Shown: piece after piece, positions 23,107 to 36,036 of the stretch
How positions within the stretch are numbered: the first letter of the stretch is position 1
Layout: every line of letters starts with the position of its first letter
Assembly (NCBI RefSeq): GCF_042186555.1
Contig: NC_133326.1
Span: forward strand, 691,218,217 to 691,282,216
Direction of reading: 5' to 3'
Length of the DNA stretch: 64,000 nt
From: Aquarana catesbeiana
Lineage: Eukaryota > Chordata > Amphibia > Anura > Ranidae
Notes under the pieces: model-generated
Told to the model about the DNA's origin: nothing
Databases searched by the model: none
Seen by the model: only the letters and a program-made list of their open reading frames with translations
Program-made: the position numbers and the translations under genes

Positions 23107-24460
23107 CCGCTTCAGCCCCGGAAGATTTTATCCCCTTCCTGACCAGAGAGCTTTTTACAATTTGGCACTGCGTTGCTTTAACTGACAGTAGCGCGGTCAT
23201 TCAATGTTGTACCCAAATGAAATTTGCGTCCTTTTTTCCCACAAATAGAGCTTTCTTTTGGTGGTATTTTATCACTGCCGGGGTTTTTATTTTTTACTAA
23301 AGAAACAAAAAAAGACGGAAATTTTTGAAAAAAAAAATCATGCTTCATAGTTTGTTATAAAATTTTGCAAACAGGTACATTTTCTCCTTTATTGATATGT
23401 GCTGATGAGGCGGCACTGATGGGCACTGATAGGCTGCACTGGTGGGCACTGATAGGCTGCACTGATGGGCATTGATAGGCACAAATAAGGCGGCACTGAT
23501 GGGGACAGATAAGGCGGCACTGATGGGGACAGACAAGGCGGCACTGATGGGAACAGATAAGGTGGTACTGATGGGGACAGATAAGGGGGTACTGATGGGG
23601 ACAGATAAGGGGGTACTGATGGGGACAGATAAGGTGGTACTGATGGGGACAGATAAGGGGGTACTGATGGGGACAGATAAGGTGGCACTGATGGGAACAG
23701 ATAACGCGGCACTGATGGGGACAGATAAGGCGGCACTTATGGGGACAGATAAGGTGGCACTTATGGGGACAGATAAGGTGGCACTGATGGGGACAGATAA
23801 GGCGGCACTGATGGGGACAGACAAGGCGACACTGATGGGGACAGATAAGGCGGCACTGATGGGGACAGATAAGGTGGTACTGATGGGGATAGACAAGGCG
23901 GCACTGATGGGGACAGATAAGGTGGTACTGATGGCCACAGATACTAATGGGCACAGGTTTTTTTATTTTTGCACTATAAACAAAAAAAGAGCGACAATTT
24001 TGAAAAGAAAAACAATATTTTTTATTTTTTGCTATAATAAATATCCCCAAAAATTAAAAAAAACAAAAACAAATTTCTTTATCAGTTTAGGACAATATAT
24101 AATTTTCTACATATTTTTGGTAAAAAAATCACAATAAGGGTATATTAATTGGTTTGCGTAAAAGTTATAGTGTCTGCAAACTGTGGGAAAGATTTATGGC
24201 ATTTTTTTTTTTTTTTACTAGTAATGGCGGCGATTTTTAGCTGTACTGCAACATTGCAACGGACAGATCGGACACTTTTGACACTATTTTGGGACCATTG
24301 ACATTTATACAGTGATCAGTGCTATAAATAAGCACTGATTACTGTATAAATGTCAATGGCAGGGAACGGGTTAACACTAGGGGGCGATCAAGGGGTTAAA
24401 TGTGTGTTCCCTCAGTGTGTTCTAACTGTGTTTTTTCCCGTTTTTTTTCCTGTTTTTTCA
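23107..24460. mobile_element. TTAA-type MITE with expanded 24-bp minisatellite
   Basis: TTAA at 23103-23106, then CCGCTTCAGCCCCGG. The family interior is split by a 24-bp array (23398-23950). The right end is not clear. Confidence 0.7.
23398..23950. repeat. 24-bp minisatellite, about 23 units
   Basis: Unit 'actgatggggacagataaggyggc'. The unit length is a multiple of three, so stop-free frames of 115-231 codons appear on both strands. They are not genes. Confidence 0.9.
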
Positions 24461-24542
24461 TTGCTTTTTTCACTATTTTTTTGCCCCACCATCCATCATT
24501 TTTTCACCCTTTCTATGTCACTTTAGCTATGCTCACTTAGTT

Positions 24543-25136
24543 CCAGGGCTTTTTTTCAGCTGGAACTTGGCCACCTCTGGCTAAGGCCGTCTGCTCCCTG
24601 CTCACCACTATCTCTTGCAAACACAGAAGTCCAGCTTCTGTGTTTACAAGTGAAAGCTTGTCTCCCAACAACTCCCATAGAACTGATCTCCTGAGTGACT
24701 GCCACTGAGTGCAGGTTGGGGACAAGGGAGATGCAGGTGCAGATCCCAACACCCCAACTGATTGATCCCCCTGCAAGTCTATAGCTGTCTGGGTGCTTCA
24801 GCTTAATACACCAAGACATGTGGAAGATTGCGGAGCTTTTAAGGAAGGAGAAGATGGAGTCAGTGGAAGGGGGGTTGCATGCAGAGTTGAAGAGTGGTGA
24901 AAGTGAGGAGGATAGGGGATGCAGAGGTAACCAGCTGTGGAAGAAGGCCTCCCCCAAAAAAACCTCTGCACTCTGTACATAATGCACTCCTGGTATTTAT
25001 TGCCCCTTCCACTGTTGGTGAAATCTGACCACACTCACTGTTTGATGAGGTTTGAAGGGTTTGTGTGGGGTGGGGGAGGGTTTTTTGAGAAGCCGTGGTT
25101 GAGTTCCTGCACCTATTTTCTGAGAAAAAAAGCCCC
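24543..25136. mobile_element. hAT-type MITE with 8-bp target duplication
   Basis: Ends CCAGGGCTTTTTTTCAG and 'tgagaaaaaaagcccc' are inverted. Flanks are ACTTAGTT (24535-24542) and GCTTAGTT (25137-25144), matching 7 of 8 bases as expected for hAT. Confidence 0.7.
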
Positions 25137-25144
25137 GCTTAGTT

Positions 25145-25889
25145 TACATATTGATATAATATACATTAATTTAATACATTTTTCTTGTATTCATTTTTTC
25201 CATCCATATTTATTCACACACAGTCTCATGTACACTTTTTTCAGATCACACCAGGTTGCCATCACGGGTCACCATGTTTTTTTTACCCACGCACCAGCAA
25301 TTTGTGTCTTGGGTCATCGGGAGGTTCTGTTGTATGCGCCCTGCTGCACACGGCTGTAATAACCTCAGTTCCCGGGGAAGACTATCTTGGGACCTTGATT
25401 GCACGGTCACAGCATTTTACCGCATTGGACCCTTTGTGAGTATTTAGGACGGGCTAATTTGCCTTTCCTTCATATTACTAATTAGAACTAGACTAATGTT
25501 ATCATTTCTTTACACGCCGTAGACATATTTGATCATCCGCCCCTGAAGAGTGTCTCTACACGAAACGCGTCAGACATACGTGATGCTGACCTGTGTCTGT
25601 AATGGACATATCGATCCTGGTCTGCAGTAGACCACCAATTTTGACATTCAGGTATTCATCAATTACGGTCCTATTTTACATATTTATACTCTTGCTGCTA
25701 GTGCTGTTAATATGATATATGTATGTATATGAACTTATCCAATGCAATATAATAATTAATTGTTTTAGAATTACTATATGTAATTTTTTACCCATGCCAC
25801 ACGTGTATGTTATGTGTGGGTGGAGTTAATATGAATCAATATACCTATTGTATATGTGGTTTTTAAATATAATAAAAAAAAAAAAAAAA
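25145..25889 (+). mobile_element. 5'-truncated retroelement tail with poly(A)
   Basis: Contains 'gcccctgaagagtgtctctacacgaaacgcgtcag', a motif style shared with amphibian PLE/LINE tails, and ends in AATAAAAAAAAAAAA. Copy 2 of the duplication lacks it. The left boundary is uncertain. Confidence 0.45.
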
Positions 25890-26710
25890 CAGGACTAGGT
25901 CATCATTTCCTTATCAGTACAATATCCCCTCCTCAGGGTCATAGGTAAAACCAAATACTCAATAGCCAATAGTATTGGATGTATAAAATGTAATAAGTTA
26001 AGTAACATTGAATAGATAACTAATATACAATAACCTCAAAACCTTAGACACATGTGACAATCTTAATCATTAAAATATGCCATTTTGGTTCATCAACTGG
26101 GTTAAAATAATAATAATACATCCTAAATAAAATAATAACATAATAGGAACAAGAATAAAATATGGGTCAAATAAAAATACAATATGCTCCTAAAGAGAAT
26201 GATGGAAAAAAAATGAAAAGCTGGAGGTGATCAACAGAACTAAGATAGGAAAAACACATGGATGAAAAAAAGATAAAAACAGTATTTTATGAAAACAAAA
26301 AAAACAAAACCTTTCCGATTGTGCATGATATAGTGTTTAGGAAACCTGAATGCAATGCAATGGGGGGGGGGGGGGGGGTTCTACTTGAATGCCTTTACAA
26401 CAATTCTGAAAGGTCAATCTGCTATCAGCTATGCCATGTGCCTAAGCAAAGATGTATTCTATTTTTATAACTTTAATGTTGAAAAAAACAAAAAACAACA
26501 AAAAACAGGGTTTCAAATGCCAACAAAGTACACATATAAAATAAATATTAAATCAGATTCAGGTACTGCTTTCGCTCCCTGTGAAAAAAAGAAAATATTA
26601 ATGTATTAATAAATACAGAATTACTTTAATATGTGCCTTTTATAGCTGCCTGGAATTCTAATTCATTTTCTACCTGCCTGGTTGGTATAAAGCTGTACAG
26701 AGCTACTTAC

Positions 26711-26957
26711 CTTCTTGGCTTAATGGTAATAAATAATTATCGCCAATAAGGATCCGCACCCTACAATCTGGAATTATGTTAGTTGCTTTGATATTTTTAT
26801 AGTTAAGGAATAAATGATTGAGTCCTATGGGATTAATCAAAAGTCCTTCTGTGCATAATATTCTCAGCTGGGACTTCATCTCTAAAGCTGTGCAATTACC
26901 AGTAATGAGAGTTAAAGACAATTCCAAGGAAGCCAATGGAATTTTAGGATAAAACAC
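26711..26957 (-). other. exon-like open frame with splice donor, unknown product
   Basis: The minus-strand frame gives about 82 residues rich in Leu/Ile, including LRILCTEGLLINPIGLNHLF and CRVRILIGDNYLLPLSQEG, then meets a consensus donor AAG|GTAAGT at 26710. The paralogous block at 54862 keeps the donor but has an in-frame stop and a 3-bp length change. I do not recognise the protein. Either it is a relic exon of a gene duplicated along with the OR, or it is chance. No partner exon was found. Confidence 0.3.
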
Positions 26958-26960
26958 AAT

Positions 26961-27122
26961 GGGGTTGATTTACTAAAACTGGACTGTGCAAAATCTGGTG
27001 TAGCTCAGTACAGTAGCCAATCAGCTTCCAGATTTAATTTTTTATTTTTTTTGTCAAAGCTTAATTAAACAAGCTGAAGCTGTTTGGCTACCATGCACAA
27101 CTGCACCAGATTTTGCACTCTC
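26961..27122. mobile_element. palindromic MITE, interrupted at its right end
   Basis: Starts 'ggggttgatttactaaaactgg' and returns in reverse as 'caccagattttgcactctc'. The expected final 'cagttttagtaaatcaacc' is displaced to 36939-36957, where a decayed 'aggtttagtcaattacacc' stands. The left half also occurs in copy 2 at 55107-55204. Confidence 0.6.
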
Positions 27123-27241
27123 AGGCTGGGTTCACACCTATGCGAATTGGATGCGGGTTTCTCGCATCCAATTCGAAAAGCAGGAGATTGTGACCGCCTC
27201 TCTATGGAGCCAGTTCACAATTCTCCATTGCGGCTTTGGAG

Positions 27242-27880
27242 CGCAGGCCCGGACTGACCATAGGGCAGACCGGGCATTTGCCCAGTGGGCTGGGGCCGCC
27301 CGCTCCGTGGCCTGTTGATGATCGGGCCGCACAGCGGGAGGTAAGTGGTACCCGCGGCCTGGACAGGGTTAACACAGGCCGCGGCCGCCGCTCACCGACT
27401 GCCATGCGGCCATGCCCATGTCATCTCCGGTGCAACTACGTTAGTGGCTGAGTGGCTGATTGGCTGAGCTGTGTGTCTCACACACAGCTCAGCCAACGCT
27501 GACAGTTCCACTGTCTGCTCGGACACTGCTTCTCCTCTTCCTGCCCCTCTACTTGTGTCTGCCCCGCCCACACCTGTTGTGTCTGCCCCGCCCACACCCC
27601 CTGTGTCTGCCCCGCCCACACATCCCTGGGGAGATGTGAAGGAAAATTTTAACAAGAGATTAAAATCTGCAGGCAGCCTGCTCCTGAGCCTCATCCTGGG
27701 ATGAGTAAGATCACCCTCTCTTCTGCCTTCCAGTGTATATATAAAATGAATTTAAGGGGTGTTCTGTGGATTCTGATGCAAGAGGGGGGCTTTGGTGAGC
27801 AGAGACCCCCTTAAATCAGCGTTCCCCTTTAAACCAGGGTCCACAGAGCTCCCCCTTACAGTAAGTAGGGGGTCTGTGCG
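27242..27880. other. GC-rich left part of the TIR-bounded block
   Basis: Contains 'cccggactgaccatagggcagaccgggcatttgccc', which looks like another repeat's end, and triplicated 'gtgtctgccccgcccacac' units (about 27555-27622). Open frames here have no recognisable domain. Confidence 0.35.
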
Positions 27881-28365
27881 GACTCTGATGTAAGGGGGGT
27901 CTGTGCGGACTCTGATGTAAGGGGGGTCTGTGAGGACTCTGATGTAAGGGGGGTCTGTACGGACTCTGATGTAAGGGTGGTCTGTGCGGACTCTGATGTA
28001 AGGGGGTCTGTGCGGACTCTGATGTAAGGGGGGTCTGTACGGACTCTGATGTAAGGGGGTCTGTGCGGATTCTGATGTAAGGGGGGTCTGTGCGGACTCT
28101 GATGTAAGGGGGGTCTGTGCGGACTCTGAACTAAGGGGGTCTGTGCGGACTCTAATGTAAGGGGGGTCTGTGCGGACTCTGATGTAAGGGGGTCTGTATG
28201 GACTCTGATGTAAGGGGGTCTGTGCGGACTCTGATGTAAGGGGGGTCTGTGCAGACTCTGATGTAAGGGGGGTCTGTGCGGACTCTGATGTAAGGGGGGT
28301 CTGTGTAGACTCTGATGTAGGGGGGTCTGTACAGACTCTGATGTAAGGGGGGTCTGTGCGGTCTC
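27880..28365. repeat. 27-bp minisatellite, about 18 units (left array)
   Basis: Unit 'tctgatgtaaggggggtctgtgcggac'. The same unit makes up the array at 36.04-36.57 kb on the other side of the 41-bp array. Confidence 0.9.
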
Positions 28366-28384
28366 TGATGCAAGGGGGTTTTTT

Positions 28385-31300
28385 CCTCCTTGTCCCCCTC
28401 TGTTTTGCTGTCCCCCTCCGTTCTTCCTCCGTGTCCCCCTCCGTTCTGCTGTCCCGCTCCGTTCTTCCTCCGTGTCCCCCTCCGTTCTGCTGTCCCCCTC
28501 CGTTCTTTCTCTGTGTCCCCCTCTGTTCTGCTGCTGTCCCCCTCCGTTCTTCCTCTGTGTCCCCCTCCGTTCTGCTGTCCCCCTCCGTTCTTCCTCTGTG
28601 TCCCCCTCTGTTCTGCTGTCCCCCTCCGTTCTTCCTCCGTGTCCCCCTCCGTTCTGCTGTCCCCCTCCGTTCTTCCTCTGTGTCCCCCTCTGTTCTGCTG
28701 TCCCCCTCCAGTTTTCCTTCGTGTCCCCCTCTGTTCTGCTGTCCCCCTCCATTCTTCCTCTGTGTCCTCCTCCATTCTGCTGCTGTCCCCCTCCGTTCTT
28801 CCTCTGTGTCCCCCTCTGTTCTGCTGCTGTCCCCCTCCGTTCTTCCTCCGTGTCCCCCTCTGTTCTGCTGTCCCCCTCCGTTCTTCCTCCGTGTCCCCCT
28901 CTGTTCTGCTGTCCCCCTCTGTTCTTCCTCTGTGTCCCCCTCCGTTCTGCTGCTGTCCCCCTCCATTCTTCCTCTGTGTCCCCCTTCGTTCTGCTGCTGT
29001 CCCCCTCCGTTCATCCTCCGTGTCCCCCTCTGTTCTGCTGTCCCCGTCTGTTCTGCTGTCCCCCTCCATTCTTCCTCCAGTCCCCCTCTGTTCTGCTGTC
29101 CCTCTCCGTTCTTCCTCTGTGTCCCCCTCCGTTCTGCTGCTGTCCCCCTACGTTCTTACTCTGTGTCCCCCTCCGTTCTTCCTCCGTGTCCCCCTCTGTT
29201 CTGCTGTCCCCCTCTGTTCTGCTGTACCCGTCTGTTCTGCTGTCCCCCTCCATTCTTCCTCCGTGTCCCCCTCTGTTCTGCTGTCCCTCTCTGTTCTTCC
29301 TCTGTGTCCCCCTCTGTTCTGCTGCTGTCCCCCTCCGTTCTTCCTCCGTGTCCCCCCCACTTCTGCTGTCCCCCTCCGTTCTTCCTCCGTGCCCCCTCTG
29401 TTCTGCTGTCCCCCTCCGTTCTTCCTCCGTGTCCCCCTCCATTCTGCTGCTGTCCCCCTCCGCTCTTCCTCCGTGTCCCCCTCCGTTCTGCCGCCCCCCT
29501 CCGTTCTTCCTCCGTGTCCCCCTCCGTTCTGCTGTCCCCCTCCGGTCTTTCTCCGTGTCCCCCTCTGTTCTGCTGTCCCCCTCCGTTCTGCTTTGTCCCC
29601 CTCTGTTCTTCCTCCGTGTCCTCCTCCGTTCTGCTGTCCCCCTCCGTTCTTCCTCCGTGTCCCCCTCTGTTCTGCTGTCCCCATCCGTTCTTCCTCTGTG
29701 TCCCCCTCCGTTCTGCTGACCCCTCCGTTCTTCCTTTGTGTCCCCCTCCGTTCTGCTGTCCCCCTCCGTTCATCCTCCGTGTCCCCCTCCGGTTTGCTGT
29801 GCCCCTCCGTTCTTCCTCCGTGTCCCCCTCCGTTCTGCTGTCCCCCTTCATTCTTCCTCTGTGTCCCCCTCCGTTCTGCTGCTGTCCCCTTCCGTTCCTC
29901 CTCCGTGTCCCCCTCCGTTCTGCTGTCCCCTTACAGTTTTCCTTCGTGTCCCCCTCTGTTCTGCTGTCCCCCTCCATTCTTCCTCCATGTCCCCCTCCGT
30001 TCTGCTGTCCCCCTCCGTTCTTCCTCCGTGTCCCCCTCTGTTCTGCTGTCTCCCTCCGTTCTTCCTTCGTGTCCCCCTCTGTTCTGCTGTCCCCCTTCGT
30101 TCTTCCTCCGTGTCCCCCTCTGCTGCTGTCCCCCTCCATTCTTCCTCTGTGTCCCCCTCCGTTCTGCTGCTGTCCCCCTCCGTTCTTCCACCGTGTCCCC
30201 CTCTGTTCTGCTTTCCCCCTCCAGTTTTCCTCTGTGTCCCCCTCCGTTCTGCTGTCCCCCTCCGTTCTTCCTCTGTGTCCCCCTCTGTTCTGCTGTGTCC
30301 CGCTCCGTTCTTCCTCCGTGTCCCCCTCCGTTCTGCTGCTGTCCCCCTCCGTTCTTCCTCCATGTCCCCCTCCGTTCTTCCTCCATGTCCCCCTCTGTTC
30401 TTCCTCCGTATGCCCCTCCGTTCTGCTGTCCCCCTCCGTTCTTCCTCCATGTCCCCCTCTGTTCTTCCTCCATATGCCCCTCCATTCTGCTGTCCCCCTC
30501 CGTTCTTCCTCCATGTCCCCCTCTGTTCTGCTGTCCCCCTCCGTTCTTCTTCTGTGTCCCCCTCCGTTCTGCTGTCCCCCTCCGTTCTTCCTCCGTGTCC
30601 CCCTCCGTTCTGCTGTCCCCCTCCGTTCTTCCTCCGTGTCCCCCTCCGTTCTGCTGTCCCCCTCCGTTCTTCCTCCGTGTCCCCCTCCGTTCTGCTGTCC
30701 CCCTCCGTTCTTCCTCCATGTCCCCCTCCGTTCTGCTGTCCCCCTTCGTTCTTCCTACGTGTCCCCCTCCGTTCTGCTGTCCCCCTCCATTCTTCCTCTG
30801 TGTCCCCCTCCGTTCTGCTATCCCCCTCCGTTCTTCCTCCGTGTCCCTCTCTGTTCTTCTTCTGTGTCCCCCTCCGTTCTGCTGTCCCCCTCCGTTCTTC
30901 CTTCGTGTCACCCTCTGTTCTGCTGTCCCCCTCCGTTCTTCCTCCGTGTCCCCCTCTGTTCTGCTGTTCCCCTCCGTTCTTCCTCTGTGTCCCCCTCCAT
31001 TCTGCTGCTGTCCCCCTCCGTTCTTCCACCATGTCCCCCTCTGTTCTGCTGTCCCCCTCCGGTTTTCCTTCGTGTCCCCCTCTGTTCTGCTGTCCCCCTC
31101 CATTCTTCCTCCGTGTCCCCCTCCATTCTGCTGTCCCCCTCCGTTCTTCCTCCGTGTCCCCCTTTGTTCTGCTGTCTCCCTCCGTTCTTCCTTCGTGTCC
31201 CCCTCCGTTCTGCTGTCCCCCTCCGTTCTTCCTTCGTGTCCCCCTCTGTTCTGCTGCCCCCTCCGTTCTTCCTCTGTGTCCTCCTCCGTTCTGCGTCTGT

Positions 31301-34300
31301 CCCCCTCCGTTCTTCCACTGTGTCCCCCTCTGTTCTGCTGTCCCCCTTCGTTCTTCCTCCGTGTCCCCCTCTGTTCTGCTGTCCCCCTCCATTCTTCCTC
31401 TGTGTCCCCCTCCGTTCTGCTGCTGTCCCCCTCCGTTCTTCCACCGTGTCCCCCTCTGTTCTGCTTTCCCCCTCCAGTTTTCCTCTGTGTCCCCCTCCGT
31501 TCTGCTGTCCCCCTCCGTTCTTCCTCTGTGTCCCCCTCTGTTCTGCTCTGTCCCGCTCCGTTCTTCCTCCGTGTCCCCCTCCGTTCTGCTGCTGTCCCCC
31601 TCCGTTCTTCCTCCATGTCCCCCTCTGTTCTTCCTCCGTATGCCCCTCCGTTCTGCTGTCCCCCTCCGTTCTGCCTCCATGTCCCCCTCTGTTCTGCTGT
31701 CCCCCTCCGTTCTTCTTCTGTGTCCCCCTCCGTTCTGCTGTCCCCCTCCGTTCTTCCTCTGTGTCCCCCTCCGTTCTGCTGTCCCCCTCTGTTCTTCCTC
31801 CGTGTCCCCCTCCGTTCTGCTGTCCCCCTCCGTTTTTCCTCCATGTCCCCCTCCGTTCTGCTGTCCCATTTCGTTCTTTCTACGTGTCCCCCTCCGTTCT
31901 GCTGTCCCCCTCCGTTCTTCCTCTGTGTCCCCCTCCGTTCTGCTGTCCCCCTCCGTTCTTCCTTCGTGTCCCCCTCTGTTCTGCTGTCCCCCTCCGTTCT
32001 TCCTCCGTGTCCCCCTCTGTTCTGCTGTCCCCCTCCGTTCTTCCTCTGTGTCCCCCTTCGTTCTGCTGCTGTCCCCCTCCGTTCTTCCACCGTGCCCCCT
32101 CTGTTCTGCTGTCCCCCTCCGTTCTTCCTCCGTGTCCCCCTCTGTTCTGCTGTCCCCCTCCGTTCTTCCTCTGTGTCCCCCTCCATTCTGCTGCTGTCCC
32201 CCTCCGTTCTTCCACCATGTCCCCCTCTGTTCTGCTGTCCCCCTCCAGTTTTCCTCCGTGTCCCCCTCTGTTCTGCTGTCCCCCTCCGTTCTTCCTCCGT
32301 GTCCCCCTCCATTCTGCTGTCCCCCTTCATTTTTCCTCCATGTCCCCCTCCATTCTGCTGCCCCTTCCGTTCTTCCTCTGTGTCCCCCTCCGTTCTGCTT
32401 TCCCCCTCTGTTCTTCCTCTGTGTCCCCCTCCGTTCTGCTGTCCCCCTCCGTTCTTCCTCTGTGTCCCCCTCCGTTCTGCTGCTGTCCCTCTCCGTTCTT
32501 CCATCGTGTCCCCCTCTGTTCTGCTTTCCCCCTCCAGTTTTCCTCCGTGTCCCCCTCTGTTCTGCTGTCCCCCTCCGTTCTTCCTCTGTGTACCCCTCTG
32601 TTCTGCTGTCCCCCTCCATTCTTCCTCTGTGTCCCCCTCCGTTCTGCTGTCCCCCTCCGTTCTTCCTCTGTGTCCCCCTCTGTTCTGCTTTGTCCCCCTC
32701 CGTTCTTCCTCCGTGTCCCCCTCCATTCTGCTGCTGTCCCCCTCCATTCTTCCTCCATGTCCCCCTCCGTTCTTCCTCCATATTCCCCTCCATTCTGCTG
32801 TCCCCCTCCGTTCTTCCTCCATGTCCCCCTCTGTTCTGCTGTCCCCCTCGGTTCTTCCTCCGTGTCCCCCTCCATTCTGCTGCTGTCCCCCTCCATTCTT
32901 CCTCCATGTCCCCCTCCGTTCTTCCTCCATGTCCCCCTCCGTTCTTCCTCCGTATGCCCCTCCGTTCTGCTGTCCCCCTCCGTTCTTCCTCCATGTCCCC
33001 CTCTGTTCTGCTGTCCCCCTCCGTTCTTCTTCTGTGTCCCCCTCCGTTCTGCTGTCCCCCTCCGTTCTTCCTCCGTGTCCCCCTCCGTTCTGCTGTCCCC
33101 CTCCGTTCTTCCTCCATGTCCCTGTCCGTTCTGCTGTCCCCCTTCGTTCTTCCTACGTGTCCCCCTCCGTTCTGCTGTCTCCCTCCATTCTTCATCTGTG
33201 TCCCCCTCCGTTCTGCTTTCCCCCTCTGTTCTTCTTCTGTGTCCACCTCTGTTCTGCTGTCCCCCTCCGTTCTTCCTCCGTGTCCCCCTCTGTTCTGCTG
33301 TCCCCCTCCGTTCTTCCTCCGTGTCCCCCTCTGTTCTGCTGCCCCCCTCCATTCTTCCTCTGTGTCCCCCTCCGTTCTGCTGCTGTCCCCCTCCATTCTT
33401 CCACAGTGTCCCCCTCTGTTCTGCTGTCCCCCTCCAGTTTTCCTCCGTGTCCCCCTCTGTTCTGCTTTCCCCCTCCGTTCTTCCTCCATGTCCCCCTCCG
33501 TTCTGCTGTCCCCCTTCATTTTTCCTCCATGTCCCCCTCCATTCTGCTGTCCCCTTCCGTTCTTCCTCTGTGTTCCCCTCCGTTCTGCTTTCCCCCTCTG
33601 TTCTTCCTCTGTGTCCCCCTCCGTTCTGCTGTCCCCCTCCATTCTTCCTCTGTGTCCCCCTCCGTTCTGCTGCTGTCCCCCTCCGTTCTTCCACCGTGTC
33701 CCCCTCTGTTCTGCTTTCCCCCTCCAGTTTTCCTCCATGTCCCCCTCTGTTCTGCTGTCCCCCTCTGTTCTTCCTCTGTGTACCCCTCTGTTCTGCTGTC
33801 CCCCTTCGTTCTTCCTCTGTGTCCCCCTCCGTTCTGCTGTCCCCCTCCGTTCTTCCTCTGTGTCCCCCTCTGTTCTGCTCTGTCCCGCTCCGTTCTTCCT
33901 CCGTGTCCCCCTCCATTCTGCTGCTGTCCCCCTCCGTTCTTCCTCCATGTCCCCCTCCGTTCTTCCTCCGTATGCCCCTCCGTTCTGCTGCCCCCCTCCG
34001 TTATTCCTCCTTGTCCCCCTCTGTTCTGCTGTCTCCCTCCGTTCTTCCTCCGTGTCCCCCTCTGTTCTGCTGTCCCCCTCCGTTCTTCCTCTGTGTCTCC
34101 CTCCGTTTTGCTGCTGTCCCCCTCCGTTCTTCCAGCGTGTCCCCCTCTGTTCTGCTGTCCCCCTCCGTTCTTCCTCCGTGTCCCCCTCTGTTCTGCTGTC
34201 CCCCTCCGTTCTTCCTCTGTGTCCCCCTCCGTTCTGCTGCTGTCCCCCTCCGTTCTTCCACTGTGTCCCCCTCTGTTCTGCTGTCCCCCTCCAGTTTTCC

Positions 34301-35890
34301 TCCGTGTCCCCCTCTATTCTGCTGTCCCCCTCCGTTCTTCCTCCGTGTCCCCCTCCGTTCTGCTGTCCCCCTTCATTTTTCCTCCATGTCCACCTCCATT
34401 CTGCTGTCCCCTTCCGTTCTTCCTCTGTGTCCCCCTCCGTTCTGCTTTCCCCCTCTGTTCTTCCTCTCTGTCCCCCTCCGTTTTGCTGTCCCCCTCTGTT
34501 CTTTCTCTGTGTCCCCCTCTGTTCTGCTGCTGTCCCCCTCCGTTCTTCCACCGTGTCCCCCTCTGTTCTGCTGTCCCCCTCCGTTCTTCCTTTGTGTACC
34601 CCTCTGTTCTGCTGTCCCCCTCCGTTCTTCCTCTGTGTCCCCCTCCGTTCTGCTGTCCCCCTCCGTTCTTCCTCTGTGTCCCCCTCTGTTCTGCTTTGTC
34701 CCCCTCCATTCTTCCTCCGTGTCCCCCTCTGTTCTGCTGCTGACCCCCTCCATTCTTCCTCCATGTCCCCCTCCATTCTTCCTCCATGTCCCCCTCCGTT
34801 CTTCCTCCGTATGCCCCTCCGTTCTGCTGCCCCCCTCCATTCTTCCTCCATGTCCCCCTCTGTTCTGCTGTCCCCCTCCGTTCTTCTTCTGTGTCCCCCT
34901 CCGTTCTGCTGTCCCCCTCCCTTCTTCCTCCGTGTCCCCCTCCATTCTGCTGTCCCCCTCCATTCTTCCTCCGTGTCCCCCTCCGTTCTGCTGTCCCCCT
35001 TCGTTCTTCCTCCATGTCCCCCTCCGTTTTGCTGTCCCCCTTCGTTCTTCCTACATGTCCCCCTCCATTCTGCTGTCCCCCTCCGTTCTTCCTCTGTGTC
35101 CCCCTTCATTCTGCTTTCCCCCTCCGTTCTTCCTCCGTGTCCCCCTCTGTTCTTCCTCTGTGTCCCCCTCCGTTCTGCTGTCCCCCTCCGTTCTTCCTCC
35201 GTGTCCCCCTCTGTTCTGCTGTCCCCCTCCATTCTTCCTTCGTGTCCCCCTCTGTTCTGCTGTCCCCCTCCATTCTTCCTCCGTGTCCCCCTCCGTTCTG
35301 CTTTCCCCCTCCGTTCTTCCTCCGTGTCCCCCTCTGTTCTTCCTCTGTGTCCCCCTCTGTTCTTCCTCTGTGTCCCCCTCTGTTCTGCTGTCCCCCTCCG
35401 TTCTTCCTCTGTGTCCCCCTCTGTTCTGCTGTCCCCCTCCGTTCTTCCTCCGTGTCCCCCTCCGTTCTGCTTTCCCCCTCCGTTCTTTCTCCGTGTCCCC
35501 CTCTGTTCTTCCTCTGTGTCCCCCTCTGTTCTTCCTCCGTGTCCCCCTCCGTTCTGTTGTCCCCCTCCGTTCTTCCTCAGTGTCCCCCTCCGTTCTGCTG
35601 TCTCCCTCCGTTCTTCCTCAGTGACCCCCTCTGTTCTGCTGTCCCCCTCCGTTCTTCCTCCGTGTCCCTCTCTGTTCTGCTGTCCCCCTCCGTTCTTCCT
35701 CCGTGTCCCTCTCTGTTCTGCTGTCCCCCTCCATTCTTCCTCCGTGTCCCCCTCCGTTCTGCTGTCCCCCTCCGTTCTTTCTTAGTGTCCCCCTCTGTTC
35801 TGCTGTTCCCCTTCATTCTTCCTCAGTGTCCCCCTCCGTTCTGCTGTCCCCCTCCATTCTTCCTCTGTGTCCCCCTCCGTTCTGCTGTCC
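28385..35890. repeat. 7.5-kb minisatellite of a 41-bp unit, roughly 180 copies
   Basis: The unit joins an 18-bp part (CCCCCTCCGTTCTGCTGT) and a 23-bp part (from CCCCCTCCGTTCTTCC to GTGT). Common variants change CCG to CTG or CCA, add a CTG triplet, or drop a part. No stop codon exists in any forward frame of the unit and few in reverse, which gives frames up to 2,422 codons forward and 1,794 reverse. The 41-nt unit produces a 41-residue peptide period, the signature of translated tandem DNA and not of a protein. The + strand is mostly C/T. Confidence 0.95.
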
Positions 35891-36036
35891 ATACCACCTG
35901 TCTAAACTGGTTACCACTGTTTGCTTTTTTCCCCCAAAAAATTGGCAAAAAAAATAACTTTTTTGGGTGGGTGTGGGGGGTGGGGGTGTGTCCCTGAATG
36001 GCAGTTTGGAAATGTGGTCAGCCTAGTGGGCACCCT

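Noticed and set aside
23345..24137. Open frames of 197-231 codons on both strands
   Set aside because: The 24-bp repeat unit is a multiple of three without stops, so both strands are open. No protein signature.
28356..35997. Very long forward open frames (up to 2,422 codons) and long reverse frames (up to 1,794 codons)
   Set aside because: They are translations of a stop-free 41-bp minisatellite. The peptide period equals the DNA period in residues, all three forward frames are open, and there is no domain or start context.
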